From contig NC_013131.1 of the NCBI RefSeq assembly GCF_000024025.1, positions 7,068,001 to 7,132,000 of the forward strand: DNA of 64,000 nt. The letters run 5' to 3'. The position numbers and the translations under genes are program-made. The notes beneath the pieces are model-generated. The model made no database searches, had not been told where the DNA came from, and was given only the letters and a program-made list of their open reading frames with translations. This DNA comes from Catenulispora acidiphila DSM 44928. Its GTDB lineage: Bacteria > Actinomycetota > Actinomycetes > Streptomycetales > Catenulisporaceae. Numbering within the stretch: position 1 is the stretch's first letter; each line of letters begins with the position of its first letter. Positions 1 to 8,160 of this stretch are shown one piece after another.

Positions 1-363
1 CACCGCCAGCTCCGGGCTGCCTGGTGCGGGGAGTTCGGCAAGTTCGGCGTGCTGCTGGCGTGTGGTGCGCTGCGCGACGCGGATGGCCTCGCGGACCGCG
101 ATGCGCCGGGTCCAGCCGTACAGCGCTTCTGGTTCGCGCAGGGAGCGCAGGTTCTGGAAGATCGCGATCAGTGCTTCTTGTGCGGCGTCGGGTCCGTCGG
201 CGAGGGCGATCGGGGCGCATAGGCGGCCGACGTAGGGGGTCAGTTCGTCCAGGAGGCGGCTCATCGCCAGGGCGTCGCCGCGTTGGGCGGCACGGACCCA
301 GCGGACGGCGGTCGGGGTGGCCTGCGTGTCCGGCGCGTCCGGGGTGTCCGCGCCTGCGCTCAC
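1..363 (-). CDS. ECF-type RNA polymerase sigma factor, N-terminal part (truncated by window edge)
   Basis: The reading frame runs from a GTG at 363-361 leftwards and is still open at base 1, so only about 121 codons are visible. The protein begins VSAGADTPDAPDT. It then shows a helical sigma-70 region 2 pattern: the RAAQRGDALAMSRLLDEL helix, a DAAQEAL segment and an FQNLRSLREPEALYGW core-binding and -10 recognition segment, then TRRIAVREAIR. This matches ECF sigma factors; region 4 would lie beyond the edge. A TACGAT hexamer 7 nt before the GTG (376-371 on the minus strand) suggests a leaderless or near-leaderless start, although AAGGA in the spacer could serve as a weak ribosome site. Divergent from the RIO kinase gene. 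No anti-sigma gene is visible. Confidence 0.75.
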   Translation of the reverse strand, partial: MSAGADTPDAPDTQATPTAVRWVRAAQRGDALAMSRLLDELTPYVGRLCAPIALADGPDAAQEALIAIFQNLRSLREPEALYGWTRRIAVREAIRVAQRTTRQQHAELAELPAPGSPELAV

Positions 364-561
364 GTCCTTGATCGTACCGGCGGCGGCGAATAATCGGTTG
401 CGGCGTGTCCGCGGGCGTGCGAGGGTCGTGCGCATCGCCCGATCGGACAGATCGTGGACCGAGTTCTCCTGGAAGGGGGTGGGGACAGTGACGATTGCCG
501 TCATTGCCGCGCGCGCGGAATCCCGAGTCATTTCCCTCCTTTTCACATGGAGAACACCACA

Positions 562-1575
562 GTGCCCAAGCACTCGCAGTACCTGAACGACGATTTCGAC
601 AGCTCCGACAGCTCCGACAGCGCTGGCTTCGACGCGTTCGACGACTTCGCAGATCTCGAGGACACCTCCGCGCGCCCGGAGCGCATGCGTCGACGCGTCG
701 ACGAATCCCTCGCCAATCCGAACCGCAAGGGCCGGCTCACGCTCGAGGAGCGGGGGCGCCTCGCCATCGAGCGCGAGAACCAGGACATGGCGCCGCCGGA
801 GGGCGACCGCTGGTCCAACTGGGTGGACGCCGGGCACGGTCCCGAACCGCTGCCCGAGTGGGTCATCACCGAGCAGGGCGCCTGCGACCACGAACTCGGT
901 GTCCTGAAGACCGGCAAGGAAGCCGATGTCTTCCTGGTGCGCCGCGTCTTCCCCGACACCGGCGCCGAGGTCACCATGGCCGCCAAGCGCTACCGCTCGA
1001 ACGAGCACCGCAGCTTCCACCGCGACGCCGGCTACCTCGAAGGCCGCCGCCTGCGCCGCACCCGCGACATGCGCGCGATCGAGGGACGTACGTCCTTCGG
1101 CATGAACCTGATCGCCCAGCAGTGGGCGATCGCGGAGTTCGGCGCGCTGTCCGAGCTGTGGCTGGCCGGCGTACCCGTCCCGTATCCGGTGCAGCTGTAC
1201 GGCACCGAGCTGCTGATGGAGTTCGTCGGCGACCCCGACGGCACGGCCGCGCCCCGGCTGGCGCAGCTCCGCCCGGAGCCCGACGAACTGCTCGACCTGT
1301 GGGAGCAGCTGGTCTCGGCGCTGCTGGCACTGGCCGAGCGCGGCCAGACGCACGGCGACCTGTCCCCCTACAACATCCTGGTGCACCACGGCCGGCTGGT
1401 CCTGATCGACCTGCCGCAGGTGGTGGACGTGGTCATCAACCCGAACGGCCGCGACTTCCTGTCCCGCGACGTCCACAACGTCGCCAAATGGTTCCTCGCG
1501 CACGGCCTGCCCGAACGCATCGGCGACCCCGAACACCTCCTGGACCTGCTCGCCGGCGAAGCCCGACTGACCTGA
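562..1575 (+). CDS. RIO-type serine protein kinase
   Basis: Predicted soluble atypical kinase of the RIO1-like family, about 337 residues. The N-terminal 50 residues are acidic and Ser/Asp-rich. The kinase core starts with a nucleotide loop KTGKEADVF near residues 116-124 and an invariant lysine in AAKRY (near 142). The catalytic loop HGDLSPYN (about 264-271) and metal-binding LIDLPQ (about 281-286) are both intact, so the enzyme should be active. GTG 562 is preferred because GGAG lies 9 nt upstream; ATG 547 is an in-frame alternative, and the longer frame from 454 looks non-coding. In archaea and eukaryotes RIO kinases act in ribosome maturation; bacterial substrates are largely unknown. It stands alone, divergent from the sigma factor gene. 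Confidence 0.85.
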   Translation: MPKHSQYLNDDFDSSDSSDSAGFDAFDDFADLEDTSARPERMRRRVDESLANPNRKGRLTLEERGRLAIERENQDMAPPEGDRWSNWVDAGHGPEPLPEWVITEQGACDHELGVLKTGKEADVFLVRRVFPDTGAEVTMAAKRYRSNEHRSFHRDAGYLEGRRLRRTRDMRAIEGRTSFGMNLIAQQWAIAEFGALSELWLAGVPVPYPVQLYGTELLMEFVGDPDGTAAPRLAQLRPEPDELLDLWEQLVSALLALAERGQTHGDLSPYNILVHHGRLVLIDLPQVVDVVINPNGRDFLSRDVHNVAKWFLAHGLPERIGDPEHLLDLLAGEARLT

Positions 1576-1628
1576 AACCCTGACACCGCAAGGCTGCCAG
1601 CCGAGGTCCGCACCACGCGGACCTCGGC

Positions 1629-1634
1629 TACAGT
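1629..1634 (+). promoter_or_regulatory. Putative -10 element of leaderless promoter (TACAGT)
   Basis: Ends 6 nt before ATG 1641 of the P-loop protein gene; it decides that start over GTG 1638. No ribosome site is present. Confidence 0.45.
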
Positions 1635-1640
1635 CGCGTG

Positions 1641-2300
1641 ATGCCCGAGCAGACCTGGAACCCCTTCGAGACGCTGAGCCGCACCCTGTGGATCGGCGGC
1701 GCGCAATGGGCCGGCAAGTCGACGGTCGCCCGCATCCTCGCGCACCGGCACGGCCTCACCGCCTACCACTACGACTACCACGACGCCCGCGGCCACCAGG
1801 ACCGCCGGATCGCCCGCCGCGTGGCACTCGGCGAGCCGCCAGAGAATCCGACCCCTGATACGGTCTGGGTCGGCACGACACCCGAAGCCATGGCCGCGGC
1901 AACATTGGACGGCTTCCCAGTCCGCTTCGAGTGGGCCCTGGACGACCTGCGCGGCCTGTACTCGCCGCGCCCGATCATCGCCGAAGGCTGGGGTCTGCGT
2001 CCGGAGTTGGTGGCGCCGCTGCTGGACACACCTCGCCGGATGATCGTCTTGGTCCCGACAGAGAACTTCCGGCAGCACCAACTCAGTACCCTGCCACGCG
2101 CCGCCGCGATGGGTCAGAGCACGAGCGACCCGGCACGCGCTCAAGCCAACCGCATCGCGCGCGACCGCCTGGTCGCCGAGGACGCGGTACGCAAAGCCGA
2201 GGAACACGGCATCCGCGTGATCGAGGTCGACGGCTCGCGCGACGCGGCCGCGATCGCCGACGAGGTCGGGGAGCACTTCGGCGAAGCGCTGCTCGGGTGA
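1641..2300 (+). CDS. P-loop kinase-like protein of unknown substrate
   Basis: A 219-residue soluble protein with a Walker A motif, GAQWAGKST, near residue 20. A short His/Tyr/Asp-rich stretch (HYDYHDARGHQDRR) sits where a substrate-binding loop would lie. Later segments IIAEGWGLRP and IVLVPTENFR look like the Walker B and base-recognition strands of small-molecule kinases. I do not recognise a specific substrate. ATG 1641 is preferred over GTG 1638 because TACAGT (1629-1634) ends exactly 6 nt before it and no Shine-Dalgarno is present, the leaderless pattern seen at many genes here. The stop codon is the end of the first unit of a heptamer tandem repeat. Confidence 0.6.
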   Translation: MPEQTWNPFETLSRTLWIGGAQWAGKSTVARILAHRHGLTAYHYDYHDARGHQDRRIARRVALGEPPENPTPDTVWVGTTPEAMAAATLDGFPVRFEWALDDLRGLYSPRPIIAEGWGLRPELVAPLLDTPRRMIVLVPTENFRQHQLSTLPRAAAMGQSTSDPARAQANRIARDRLVAEDAVRKAEEHGIRVIEVDGSRDAAAIADEVGEHFGEALLG

Positions 2301-2342
2301 CGGGTGACGGGTGACGGGTGACGGGTGACGGGTGACGGGTGA
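2294..2342 (+). repeat. 7 x 7-bp tandem repeat (CGGGTGA), G-quadruplex-prone
   Basis: Seven perfect copies of CGGGTGA run without interruption from 2294 to 2342. The first copy carries the TGA stop of the preceding P-loop gene. Because each unit supplies a GGG run separated by four bases (TGAC), the plus strand has the G3-N4 spacing of a G-quadruplex. It sits in the 115-bp gap before pyrE. No function is shown by sequence alone; it could arise by slippage or act as a 3' end element. Confidence 0.95.
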
Positions 2343-2415
2343 GAAAGACGCGCAATCTGTGGACCGCCCCGGCAACGGACCGCCCTAGTAAATCGGCCTG
2401 CGATACTGGCTGCCT

Positions 2416-2946
2416 GTGACCCACTCCGACCTCGCAGCCCGCATCCACGCCGCCGCGCACCTGACCGGCACGTTCACCCTTCGCTCGGGCCGCAGTGCCA
2501 GCGAGTACTTCGACAAGTACCGCTTCGAGGCCGATCCGGTCCTGCTCGACGAGGTGGCCGCGCGCATGGTTCCGCTCGTGCCGTCCGACACCGAAGTGCT
2601 CGCCGGGTTGGAGATGGGCGGTATCCCGGTCGTCACCGCCCTGGGGCGGCACACCGGCTTGCCCTGTGCCTTCGTGCGCAAGACCGCCAAGGCCTATGGC
2701 ACGCGCCGTCTTGCCGAGGGGGCGGAGATCGCGGGACGTCGAGTCCTGATCATCGAGGACGTGGTCACCAGTGGCGGGCAGATCGTGCTGTCCGCCGAGG
2801 AGTTGCGCACGCTCGGCGCCGACGTGCATGAGGCGCTGTGCGTCATTGATCGGGAGCAGGGCGGCGGCGAAGCCTTGGCCGCACAAGGGATTCAGCTCTC
2901 GTCTCTACTAACTGCCGACGATCTGCGCTCGGCGGCGGCACGCTAG
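2416..2946 (+). CDS. pyrE: Orotate phosphoribosyltransferase
   Basis: Pyrimidine biosynthesis enzyme converting orotate and PRPP to OMP; 176 residues, slightly short of but within family range. The PRPP-binding motif VLIIEDVVTSGGQ lies at about residues 110-122. The early TLRSGRSASEYFDKYRFEADP segment and FVRKTAKAYGT (flexible-loop Lys/Arg) are characteristic of PyrE. Starts at GTG 2416. There is no Shine-Dalgarno, but GATACT (2402-2407) lies 8 nt upstream, compatible with leaderless expression. Stands alone, convergent with apbE (10 nt between stop codons). An orotate PRTase-like paralogue of another substrate cannot be excluded, but the motif match is good. Confidence 0.85.
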   Translation: MTHSDLAARIHAAAHLTGTFTLRSGRSASEYFDKYRFEADPVLLDEVAARMVPLVPSDTEVLAGLEMGGIPVVTALGRHTGLPCAFVRKTAKAYGTRRLAEGAEIAGRRVLIIEDVVTSGGQIVLSAEELRTLGADVHEALCVIDREQGGGEALAAQGIQLSSLLTADDLRSAAAR

Positions 2947-2956
2947 TACCGCTACC

Positions 2957-3688
2957 TCACCCGGCCAGATACCGCGCGAACCCTGCCGTCTCCACTGTCG
3001 TCCCGTCCGGCAGTACCGCGTACGCCTCGAACCCGGCGCGCTCCTCGGCCCATTCCATGCCTCGTTCCGGTCCCATGGCGAAGACCGCGGTCGCGTAGGC
3101 GTCGGTGTGCGCGATGCGGGCGCCGATCAGCGTCACCGAGGCGAAGCCGGTCGCGGGTTCGGCGGTGGCGGGGTCGATGATGTGGGCGCCGCGTTCGGCG
3201 GTGCCGGAGGTGGCGACGGCGAAGTCGCGGCCGGTGACCAGGGCGGCGTAGCGGTCGGGGTGCAGGGGGTCGGTGACGCCGATGGTCCAGGGGCGTCCGA
3301 GTTCGGCCTCGCCTCGGGCTTGGACGTCGCCGCCGCCGACGATGAGGTGGTTGCGGGAGCCGGCGGCGGTCAGGAGGCGGTCCGCCTCCTCGATCGCCCA
3401 GCCCTTCACCCAGCCGCTGGGGTCCAGGCGGCCGGCCGGGTAGGCGGTGAACGCCCCGGCGGTGTCGGCCTCGACCTCGGCGCAGCGCCGGAGGACCTCG
3501 GCGATCTCCGGGTCGCGTTCCACGGCCTCACCGCGGGCCATGCGGCTGACCGGGCTGTCGTCGCGATAGGTGGAGAACTTGGCGTCGATCGCGTGCAGCC
3601 GGGCCACCGCCGCCGGGATCCCGTCGCCGACGTCGGCGACGATCGAGAAGACCGTGCCCATCGCCGGCTCGACGTGGCGGACGGTCAC
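2957..3688 (-). CDS. apbE: FAD:protein FMN transferase (ApbE)
   Basis: Covalently attaches FMN from FAD to a Thr/Ser of target flavoproteins outside the cytosol. The 243-residue protein shows AMGT near the N-terminus, LDPSGWVKGWA, the flavin-binding GGGDV, ATSGTAERGAHIIDP and the metal-site region TDAYATAVFAMG, all diagnostic of ApbE. No obvious lipoprotein signal is present, which is common in actinobacterial forms. Its start overlaps the stop of the FMN-binding gene by 4 nt (GTGA), so target and modifying enzyme are translationally coupled. Last gene of a three-gene operon with the FMN-binding protein and the ferric-reductase-like protein. Confidence 0.92.
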   Translation of the reverse strand: MTVRHVEPAMGTVFSIVADVGDGIPAAVARLHAIDAKFSTYRDDSPVSRMARGEAVERDPEIAEVLRRCAEVEADTAGAFTAYPAGRLDPSGWVKGWAIEEADRLLTAAGSRNHLIVGGGDVQARGEAELGRPWTIGVTDPLHPDRYAALVTGRDFAVATSGTAERGAHIIDPATAEPATGFASVTLIGARIAHTDAYATAVFAMGPERGMEWAEERAGFEAYAVLPDGTTVETAGFARYLAG

Positions 3689-4242
3689 GCTCCCGCCTTG
3701 TCGATCGCGCTCTGCAGCGACTGCTGGTAGCCCTCGCTGGTGTACGTCGCGCCCGACACGCCGTCGATCTGCGCGCTCTGCGCGGTCATCGCCTGCTGGT
3801 TCAGCTGCGGGATCGCGTAGGTGTTGATCTCCTGGTCGCGGCCGGTCTCGGTGGGGTACTGGAGCACCTGGATCTGGGTGATCTTCTTGCCGTTGAACGT
3901 GACGGCGACCTGGACCGGTCCGAAGCGGGTGTCGGCGGCGTCGCCGGTGACGGTCTTGGACGTACCGGACGCCGCCGGAGCCGACGAACTCGGTGAACTC
4001 GGTGAACTCGACGGAGATCCAGGCTGCGAAGATCCGGACGACCCCGAAGATCCCCCCGAACTCGGCTGGCTGCTCGGTTGGCTACTCGGTTGGCTGCCTC
4101 CCCCCTGCACATCCGACTGAGTGATCGTGAACTTGCTGTCCGTCCCCTTGTCCGCAAGCGGCGTGTCGCTGTGCGGCTTCAGACCGAGCAGCAGGACGAC
4201 CCCGGAAACGGTCGCGGTGCCGGTGACGATCGCGCGTCGCAT
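3685..4242 (-). CDS. FMN-binding domain protein, membrane-anchored flavinylation target
   Basis: 185 residues: an N-terminal signal/anchor helix (about 7-21), a Ser/Pro/Gly-rich linker (about 46-95) with SQPS tandem units, and a C-terminal FMN_bind domain (about 97-182). The flavinylation motif SGATYT is at residues 163-168, with Thr166 the expected attachment site for FMN delivered by ApbE. The linker would hold the flavin domain away from the membrane on the extracytoplasmic side. Sandwiched between apbE (4-nt overlap) and the ferric-reductase-like gene (12-nt gap), so it probably takes electrons from that membrane protein. The final acceptor is unknown. Confidence 0.9.
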   Translation of the reverse strand: MRRAIVTGTATVSGVVLLLGLKPHSDTPLADKGTDSKFTITQSDVQGGGSQPSSQPSSQPSSGGSSGSSGSSQPGSPSSSPSSPSSSAPAASGTSKTVTGDAADTRFGPVQVAVTFNGKKITQIQVLQYPTETGRDQEINTYAIPQLNQQAMTAQSAQIDGVSGATYTSEGYQQSLQSAIDKAGA

Positions 4243-4254
4243 GGGCCAGCCTCT

Positions 4255-5607
4255 CTAGAACTCGAACGACTCGTGGTGGATACGGGACGCGGGCACCCCG
4301 GCATCGCGCAGCGCCACGATGACCGCCTGCTGCATCGCCTCGGGACCGCACAGATACACGTCGTGCGCCTTCAGATCCGGCACCAGGTTCAGCAACCCGC
4401 GCGGCGTGAACGTCTTGCCGTGCCGCCGCCGGCTGCCGACCAAGTACACCAGCCGCGCACCGCGTTCGCGGGCGATATCCTCCAGTTCATGCCGGAAGAG
4501 GATCTCCCGGTCACTCCCTGCCCGGTACAGCAGCGTCAGCCGCCCCGGCAGCGTCTCGAACAAAGCCCGCACCGGCGTGATGCCGACTCCGGCAGCGATC
4601 AGCAGTACCTGCGGCGAGCGCGCCTTGTCCTCCGTGAAGGCGCCATAGGGACCTTCGGCGCGGACTTTCGTGCCCGGACGCAGGCTGGACACCGCCGCGC
4701 TGTGGTCGCCGAGGCTCTTTATCGTGAACCGCAGATAGTTCGGGTGCGGCGCGGCGGACAGTGAATACGGATTCGCCACCCAGCGCAGATCCCGAGTCTG
4801 GAACTGCAAACGGAAGAACTGCCCGGGGCGCACCTTCAGCTCATCGAGCCGCTCGCCCTTCAGAATCACCGAGTAGACGCCCGGACCCTCCGGCACGACC
4901 GTGTGCACCCGCAACTTGTGCCGCCGGTCGTGCAGATACGGCATCCACAGCCGGTACCAGCCCAGCGTCACCGCCGCCAGCACGTAGTACGCGCTCCACA
5001 GCGTCTGCTCCGGCTGCACCGACAGGTCGGCGCCGTTGATGATCTGGTGGCTGAACGCCAGCGCGATCGCCAGGTAGGTAGCCAGGTGCAGGTAATACCA
5101 AGTCTCGTAACGCATCTTGCGCCGTGCCGCGCGCGCCGAGACGATCCCGGTGCCGAACAGCAGCAGGGTCCCCAGCGACCCCTTGATCATCGCCGGGTAG
5201 TGGAAGACGATCTGCACCCCTTCGGCGAACGGGTTCTTGCCGTCGGTGAGGGCGTATCCCCAGATGATGGTGACGACGTGCGCGCTGACCAGGAAGACCA
5301 TGTACCGCCCGCCCAGCGCGTGCCAGCGCGCCAGCCGGTCGCTGCCCACGCGGCGCTCCAGCACCGGGATCCGGGCCATGAGCAGCAGCAGGACCGGCGC
5401 GAGGTAGCCGGCGAGCAGTCCGGTGATCCGTCCGGCGCCGTCCAGCCAGCCGGCGCCGCCCACGACGCTGGCGGTGGCGTGCCACCAGGCGGTCAGCACC
5501 GCGGCGGCGCCGGCCGCCATCAGCGCCAGCGCCAGTCGCGGGACGGTCTCCGGCGACGTTTTCACGCCGGTCGGCGCGGTGTCCCCAGGTAGTACGGTCG
5601 TGCTCAT
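4255..5607 (-). CDS. Ferric-reductase-like transmembrane FAD/NAD(P)H oxidoreductase
   Basis: About 450 residues: several N-terminal transmembrane helices forming a ferric-reductase-like heme domain (histidines in ARWHALGGRYMVFLVSAHV and YYLHLATY), followed by an FNR-like module. The latter shows NPYSLSAAP for flavin binding, IAAGVGITPVR for the nucleotide and LCGPEAMQQ near the C-terminus. It would move electrons from cytosolic NAD(P)H across the membrane. ATG 5607 is chosen because the upstream extension to 5679 has no membrane-protein character and would overlap the divergent promoter. First gene of the FMN-binding protein/apbE operon and divergent from a two-component system that may control it. 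Confidence 0.85.
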   Translation of the reverse strand: MSTTVLPGDTAPTGVKTSPETVPRLALALMAAGAAAVLTAWWHATASVVGGAGWLDGAGRITGLLAGYLAPVLLLLMARIPVLERRVGSDRLARWHALGGRYMVFLVSAHVVTIIWGYALTDGKNPFAEGVQIVFHYPAMIKGSLGTLLLFGTGIVSARAARRKMRYETWYYLHLATYLAIALAFSHQIINGADLSVQPEQTLWSAYYVLAAVTLGWYRLWMPYLHDRRHKLRVHTVVPEGPGVYSVILKGERLDELKVRPGQFFRLQFQTRDLRWVANPYSLSAAPHPNYLRFTIKSLGDHSAAVSSLRPGTKVRAEGPYGAFTEDKARSPQVLLIAAGVGITPVRALFETLPGRLTLLYRAGSDREILFRHELEDIARERGARLVYLVGSRRRHGKTFTPRGLLNLVPDLKAHDVYLCGPEAMQQAVIVALRDAGVPASRIHHESFEF

Positions 5608-5691
5608 GCGACCGAGGTAAACAGCACTACCTTTGAGTTTCCTCAGAACCGCTCCGGTTCCCGGGGAATCCTTAGCCAATCTTCACGCTGG
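5608..5691. promoter_or_regulatory. Divergent promoter region with short palindrome
   Basis: The 84-bp gap separates the electron-transfer operon from the response regulator gene. It holds a perfect 6-bp inverted repeat, GAACCG-CTC-CGGTTC (5646-5660), just before the regulator start. It could be an autoregulatory operator; this is inference from position only. Confidence 0.35.
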
Positions 5692-6435
5692 ATGTGGACG
5701 ATGACCGCCATGCCTGCGAATATCGCGAACCCGACGGAACCCTGGCGCTTCCTGGTCGTCGACGACGAGCCGGACCTGGTGGAGGTCGTCTGCGGCGCGC
5801 TGCGGCACGAGGGCTGGGACGCTGTGGGCGCGCACGACGGCCGCGAGGCGGTCTCGGCCGCGGCGACGTACCAGCCGGACGCCGTGGTGCTGGACATGAT
5901 GCTGCCCGACATGGACGGCATGGAGGTCATGCGGCGCATCCACACCTCCCGCCCCGAGGTGCGGGTACTGTTCTTGACCGCGCGCGACGCCGTGGAGGAC
6001 CGGATCGCCGGGATCGCCGCCGGCGGCGACGACTACGTGGCCAAGCCGTTCAGCCTGGACGAGGTGGTGGTCCGGCTGCGCAGCCTGGTGCGGCGCACCG
6101 CGCGCGGGCGCACCGGCCGGGTCGCGAGCCCGGACTGCCTGGTGGTCGGCGACCTGGTGCTGGACGAGGCGGCCCGGGAGGTGACCCGCGGCGGTGAGCC
6201 GATCGACCTGAGCCCGAAGGAGTTCTCGCTGCTGTGGTTCCTGATGCGGCACCCGCGCCAGGTGCTGAGCAAGTCCCAGATCCTGGCCGAGGTGTGGTCC
6301 TACGACTACGGCGGGCAGGCGCACGTCGTGGAGCTCTACATCAGCTACCTGCGCAAGAAGATCGACGCCGGCCGCCCGGCGATGATCCACACGGTGCGCG
6401 GCGCCGGCTACGTCATCAAGGCCGCCGCTCCATGA
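5692..6435 (+). CDS. OmpR-family response regulator
   Basis: Receiver domain (about residues 18-130) with acidic pocket VVDDEPD, phosphoacceptor Asp in AVVLDMMLPDMDG, conserved Thr in LFLTARD and Lys in YVAKPFS. It is followed by a winged-helix DNA-binding domain ending HTVRGAGYVIK. Up to 247 residues. The start could also be ATG 5701 or 5710; none has a strong ribosome site. Its stop is 13 nt before the kinase gene, so the two form one operon. Divergent from the flavin electron-transfer operon, its most likely target by context. Confidence 0.92.
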   Translation: MWTMTAMPANIANPTEPWRFLVVDDEPDLVEVVCGALRHEGWDAVGAHDGREAVSAAATYQPDAVVLDMMLPDMDGMEVMRRIHTSRPEVRVLFLTARDAVEDRIAGIAAGGDDYVAKPFSLDEVVVRLRSLVRRTARGRTGRVASPDCLVVGDLVLDEAAREVTRGGEPIDLSPKEFSLLWFLMRHPRQVLSKSQILAEVWSYDYGGQAHVVELYISYLRKKIDAGRPAMIHTVRGAGYVIKAAAP

Positions 6436-6448
6436 CCCTCGTCGAACA

Positions 6449-7933
6449 ATGAGCCGGCTCCGGCCGCGGACACTGCGAGGGCAGCTCACGCTCGGGCTGG
6501 TGGTACTGCTGGCGGTGATCTTCGCCGGCGTCGGGATCGGCACCACGGCCCTGCTGCGCGGCTTCCTCGTGACACGGCTGGACCAGCAGTTGACGGCCGC
6601 CGGGCCGCGCTACGCGCAGAGCCTGGAGCACGGCCTGGAACAGAACAACATGGACGCCGACACCCGCGGCCAGACGCTGGGCACCTTCGGCGCGCGCGCC
6701 GCCGGCGGCGTGATCACCCAGGTCGGCGTGATCAACGGCACCAGCCTGACCGGCGACGACACCGGACAGGTCCGCCTGTCCCCCGCCGACACCCGCGCCG
6801 TACTGTCCCTGCCGCTGGACGGCTCGCCGCACACCGTGCGCCTGTCCGCCCTCGGGGAGTACCGCCTGCGCTCGGTCCCCGGCCTCGACAGCGACGTGCT
6901 GGTCACGGGCCTGCCGATGTCCCAGGTCTCCGAGACGGTACGGGAGCTGGCGACAGCCGAGATCGCCCTGTTCGCCGGCGCCGTGGTGGTCGCCGCACTC
7001 GGCGGCGCGGCCTGGGTCCGGCTGGCGCTGCGTCCGCTGGACCGGGTCGCCACGACCGCGGAGCGAGTCAGCACCCTGTCGCTGGCCAGCGGCGAGGTGG
7101 CGCTGGAGGTCCGGGTCCCCGACGCCGACCGCGGCGACGAGGTGGGCAGAGTCGGCGCCTCACTGAACCGGATGTTGGGCCACGTCGAGAACGCACTGGC
7201 ACGCCGCCAATCCGTCGAGCGCCGCCTGCGCGACTTCGCCGCCGACGCCGGCCACGAGCTGCGCACCCCGCTGGCCGCCGTCCGCGGCCACGCCGAACTG
7301 GTTTTGCGACGCGGCGGCGAACTGCCCGACGACGCCCGGCACGCCCTGACCCGCATCGAGGCCGAGTCCCGGCGCATGGGCACGATCGTCGATGACCTGC
7401 TGCTGCTCGCGCGCCTGGACGCGGGACGACCGCTGGCGTCGGAGGAGGTCGACCTGACGCTGCTGGTGCTGAACGCCGTGGACGACGCGCGCGCCGCCGA
7501 CCATGACGAGTCAGACATCGGCGAGTCGGCGACGAGGCACGAATGGCGCCTCGACCTGCCGACCGACCCGGTGACAGTACCCGGCGACCCACACCGGCTG
7601 GCACAGGCGGTGGCGAACTTCGTGACCAACGCACGAGTCCACACGCCGGCCGGGACGCTCATCACGGTCGGAATCAGCGTGGACGCCGACAAAGTCCGCC
7701 TAGCGGTCCAGGACAGCGGACCGGGCCTGGCGCCGGACCTCGCCGAGCGAGCCTTCGACCGCTTCACACGCGGAGACCCGGCACGATCGCGGGGCTCCGG
7801 AAGCACCGGCCTGGGACTGGCGATCACCCGCGCGGTCGCCGAGGCGCACGGCGGAGGCGTCACGGTGCGCTCCAAGCCGGGGCGCACAGTTTTCGAGCTA
7901 GTACTACCGCGCACGCCGCCGAGCGAGAAATAG
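6449..7933 (+). CDS. Sensor histidine kinase
   Basis: Membrane kinase of 494 residues: an N-terminal transmembrane helix (about 12-35), an extracytoplasmic sensor of about 130 residues, a second helix (about 168-190), HAMP (about 190-245), a HisKA domain with phosphoacceptor His in DAGHELRTPLAAV and a HATPase domain (N box NFVTNARVHT, G boxes DSGPGL and GSTGLGLAI). All catalytic motifs are intact. Pairs with the response regulator immediately upstream. The sensed signal is unknown, though the neighbouring flavin electron-transfer operon suggests a redox or envelope cue. Confidence 0.92.
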   Translation: MSRLRPRTLRGQLTLGLVVLLAVIFAGVGIGTTALLRGFLVTRLDQQLTAAGPRYAQSLEHGLEQNNMDADTRGQTLGTFGARAAGGVITQVGVINGTSLTGDDTGQVRLSPADTRAVLSLPLDGSPHTVRLSALGEYRLRSVPGLDSDVLVTGLPMSQVSETVRELATAEIALFAGAVVVAALGGAAWVRLALRPLDRVATTAERVSTLSLASGEVALEVRVPDADRGDEVGRVGASLNRMLGHVENALARRQSVERRLRDFAADAGHELRTPLAAVRGHAELVLRRGGELPDDARHALTRIEAESRRMGTIVDDLLLLARLDAGRPLASEEVDLTLLVLNAVDDARAADHDESDIGESATRHEWRLDLPTDPVTVPGDPHRLAQAVANFVTNARVHTPAGTLITVGISVDADKVRLAVQDSGPGLAPDLAERAFDRFTRGDPARSRGSGSTGLGLAITRAVAEAHGGGVTVRSKPGRTVFELVLPRTPPSEK

Positions 7934-7953
7934 CCGCTGCGCTCAGCCTCAGT

Positions 7954-8126
7954 GCCGATCGTCAGCCAGGATCAGCCGCCGCAGCACACGCCACCCGCGA
8001 GCCCGCTCGAGCCACGCCGCCGCCGACCGCCAGCCAGGATCAGCCGGCGCACCCGCCACCCGCCACCGCCACCCGCGAGCCCGCGCTCGAGCCACGCCGC
8101 CGCCGACCGCCAGCCAGGATCAGCCG
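7954..8126 (+). repeat. Imperfect long direct repeats in intergenic region
   Basis: Two near-identical copies of a unit of about 56-58 bp lie at 7991-8046 and 8069-8126, differing mainly by a 2-bp GC insertion. A third partial copy of the unit's 3' half, ending in CAGCCAGGATCAGCCGCC, is at 7954-7980. The 227-bp gap between the histidine kinase and the orphan ABC ATPase is made largely of this repeat. Any open frame here (for example 7952-8185) is repetitive and not protein-like. Confidence 0.85.
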
Positions 8127-8160
8127 CCGAAGCACATCACCGGCAAGTCCGCGCTCAGCC

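Noticed and set aside
2294-2342. CRISPR array
   Set aside because: Units are 7 bp and contiguous with no spacers.
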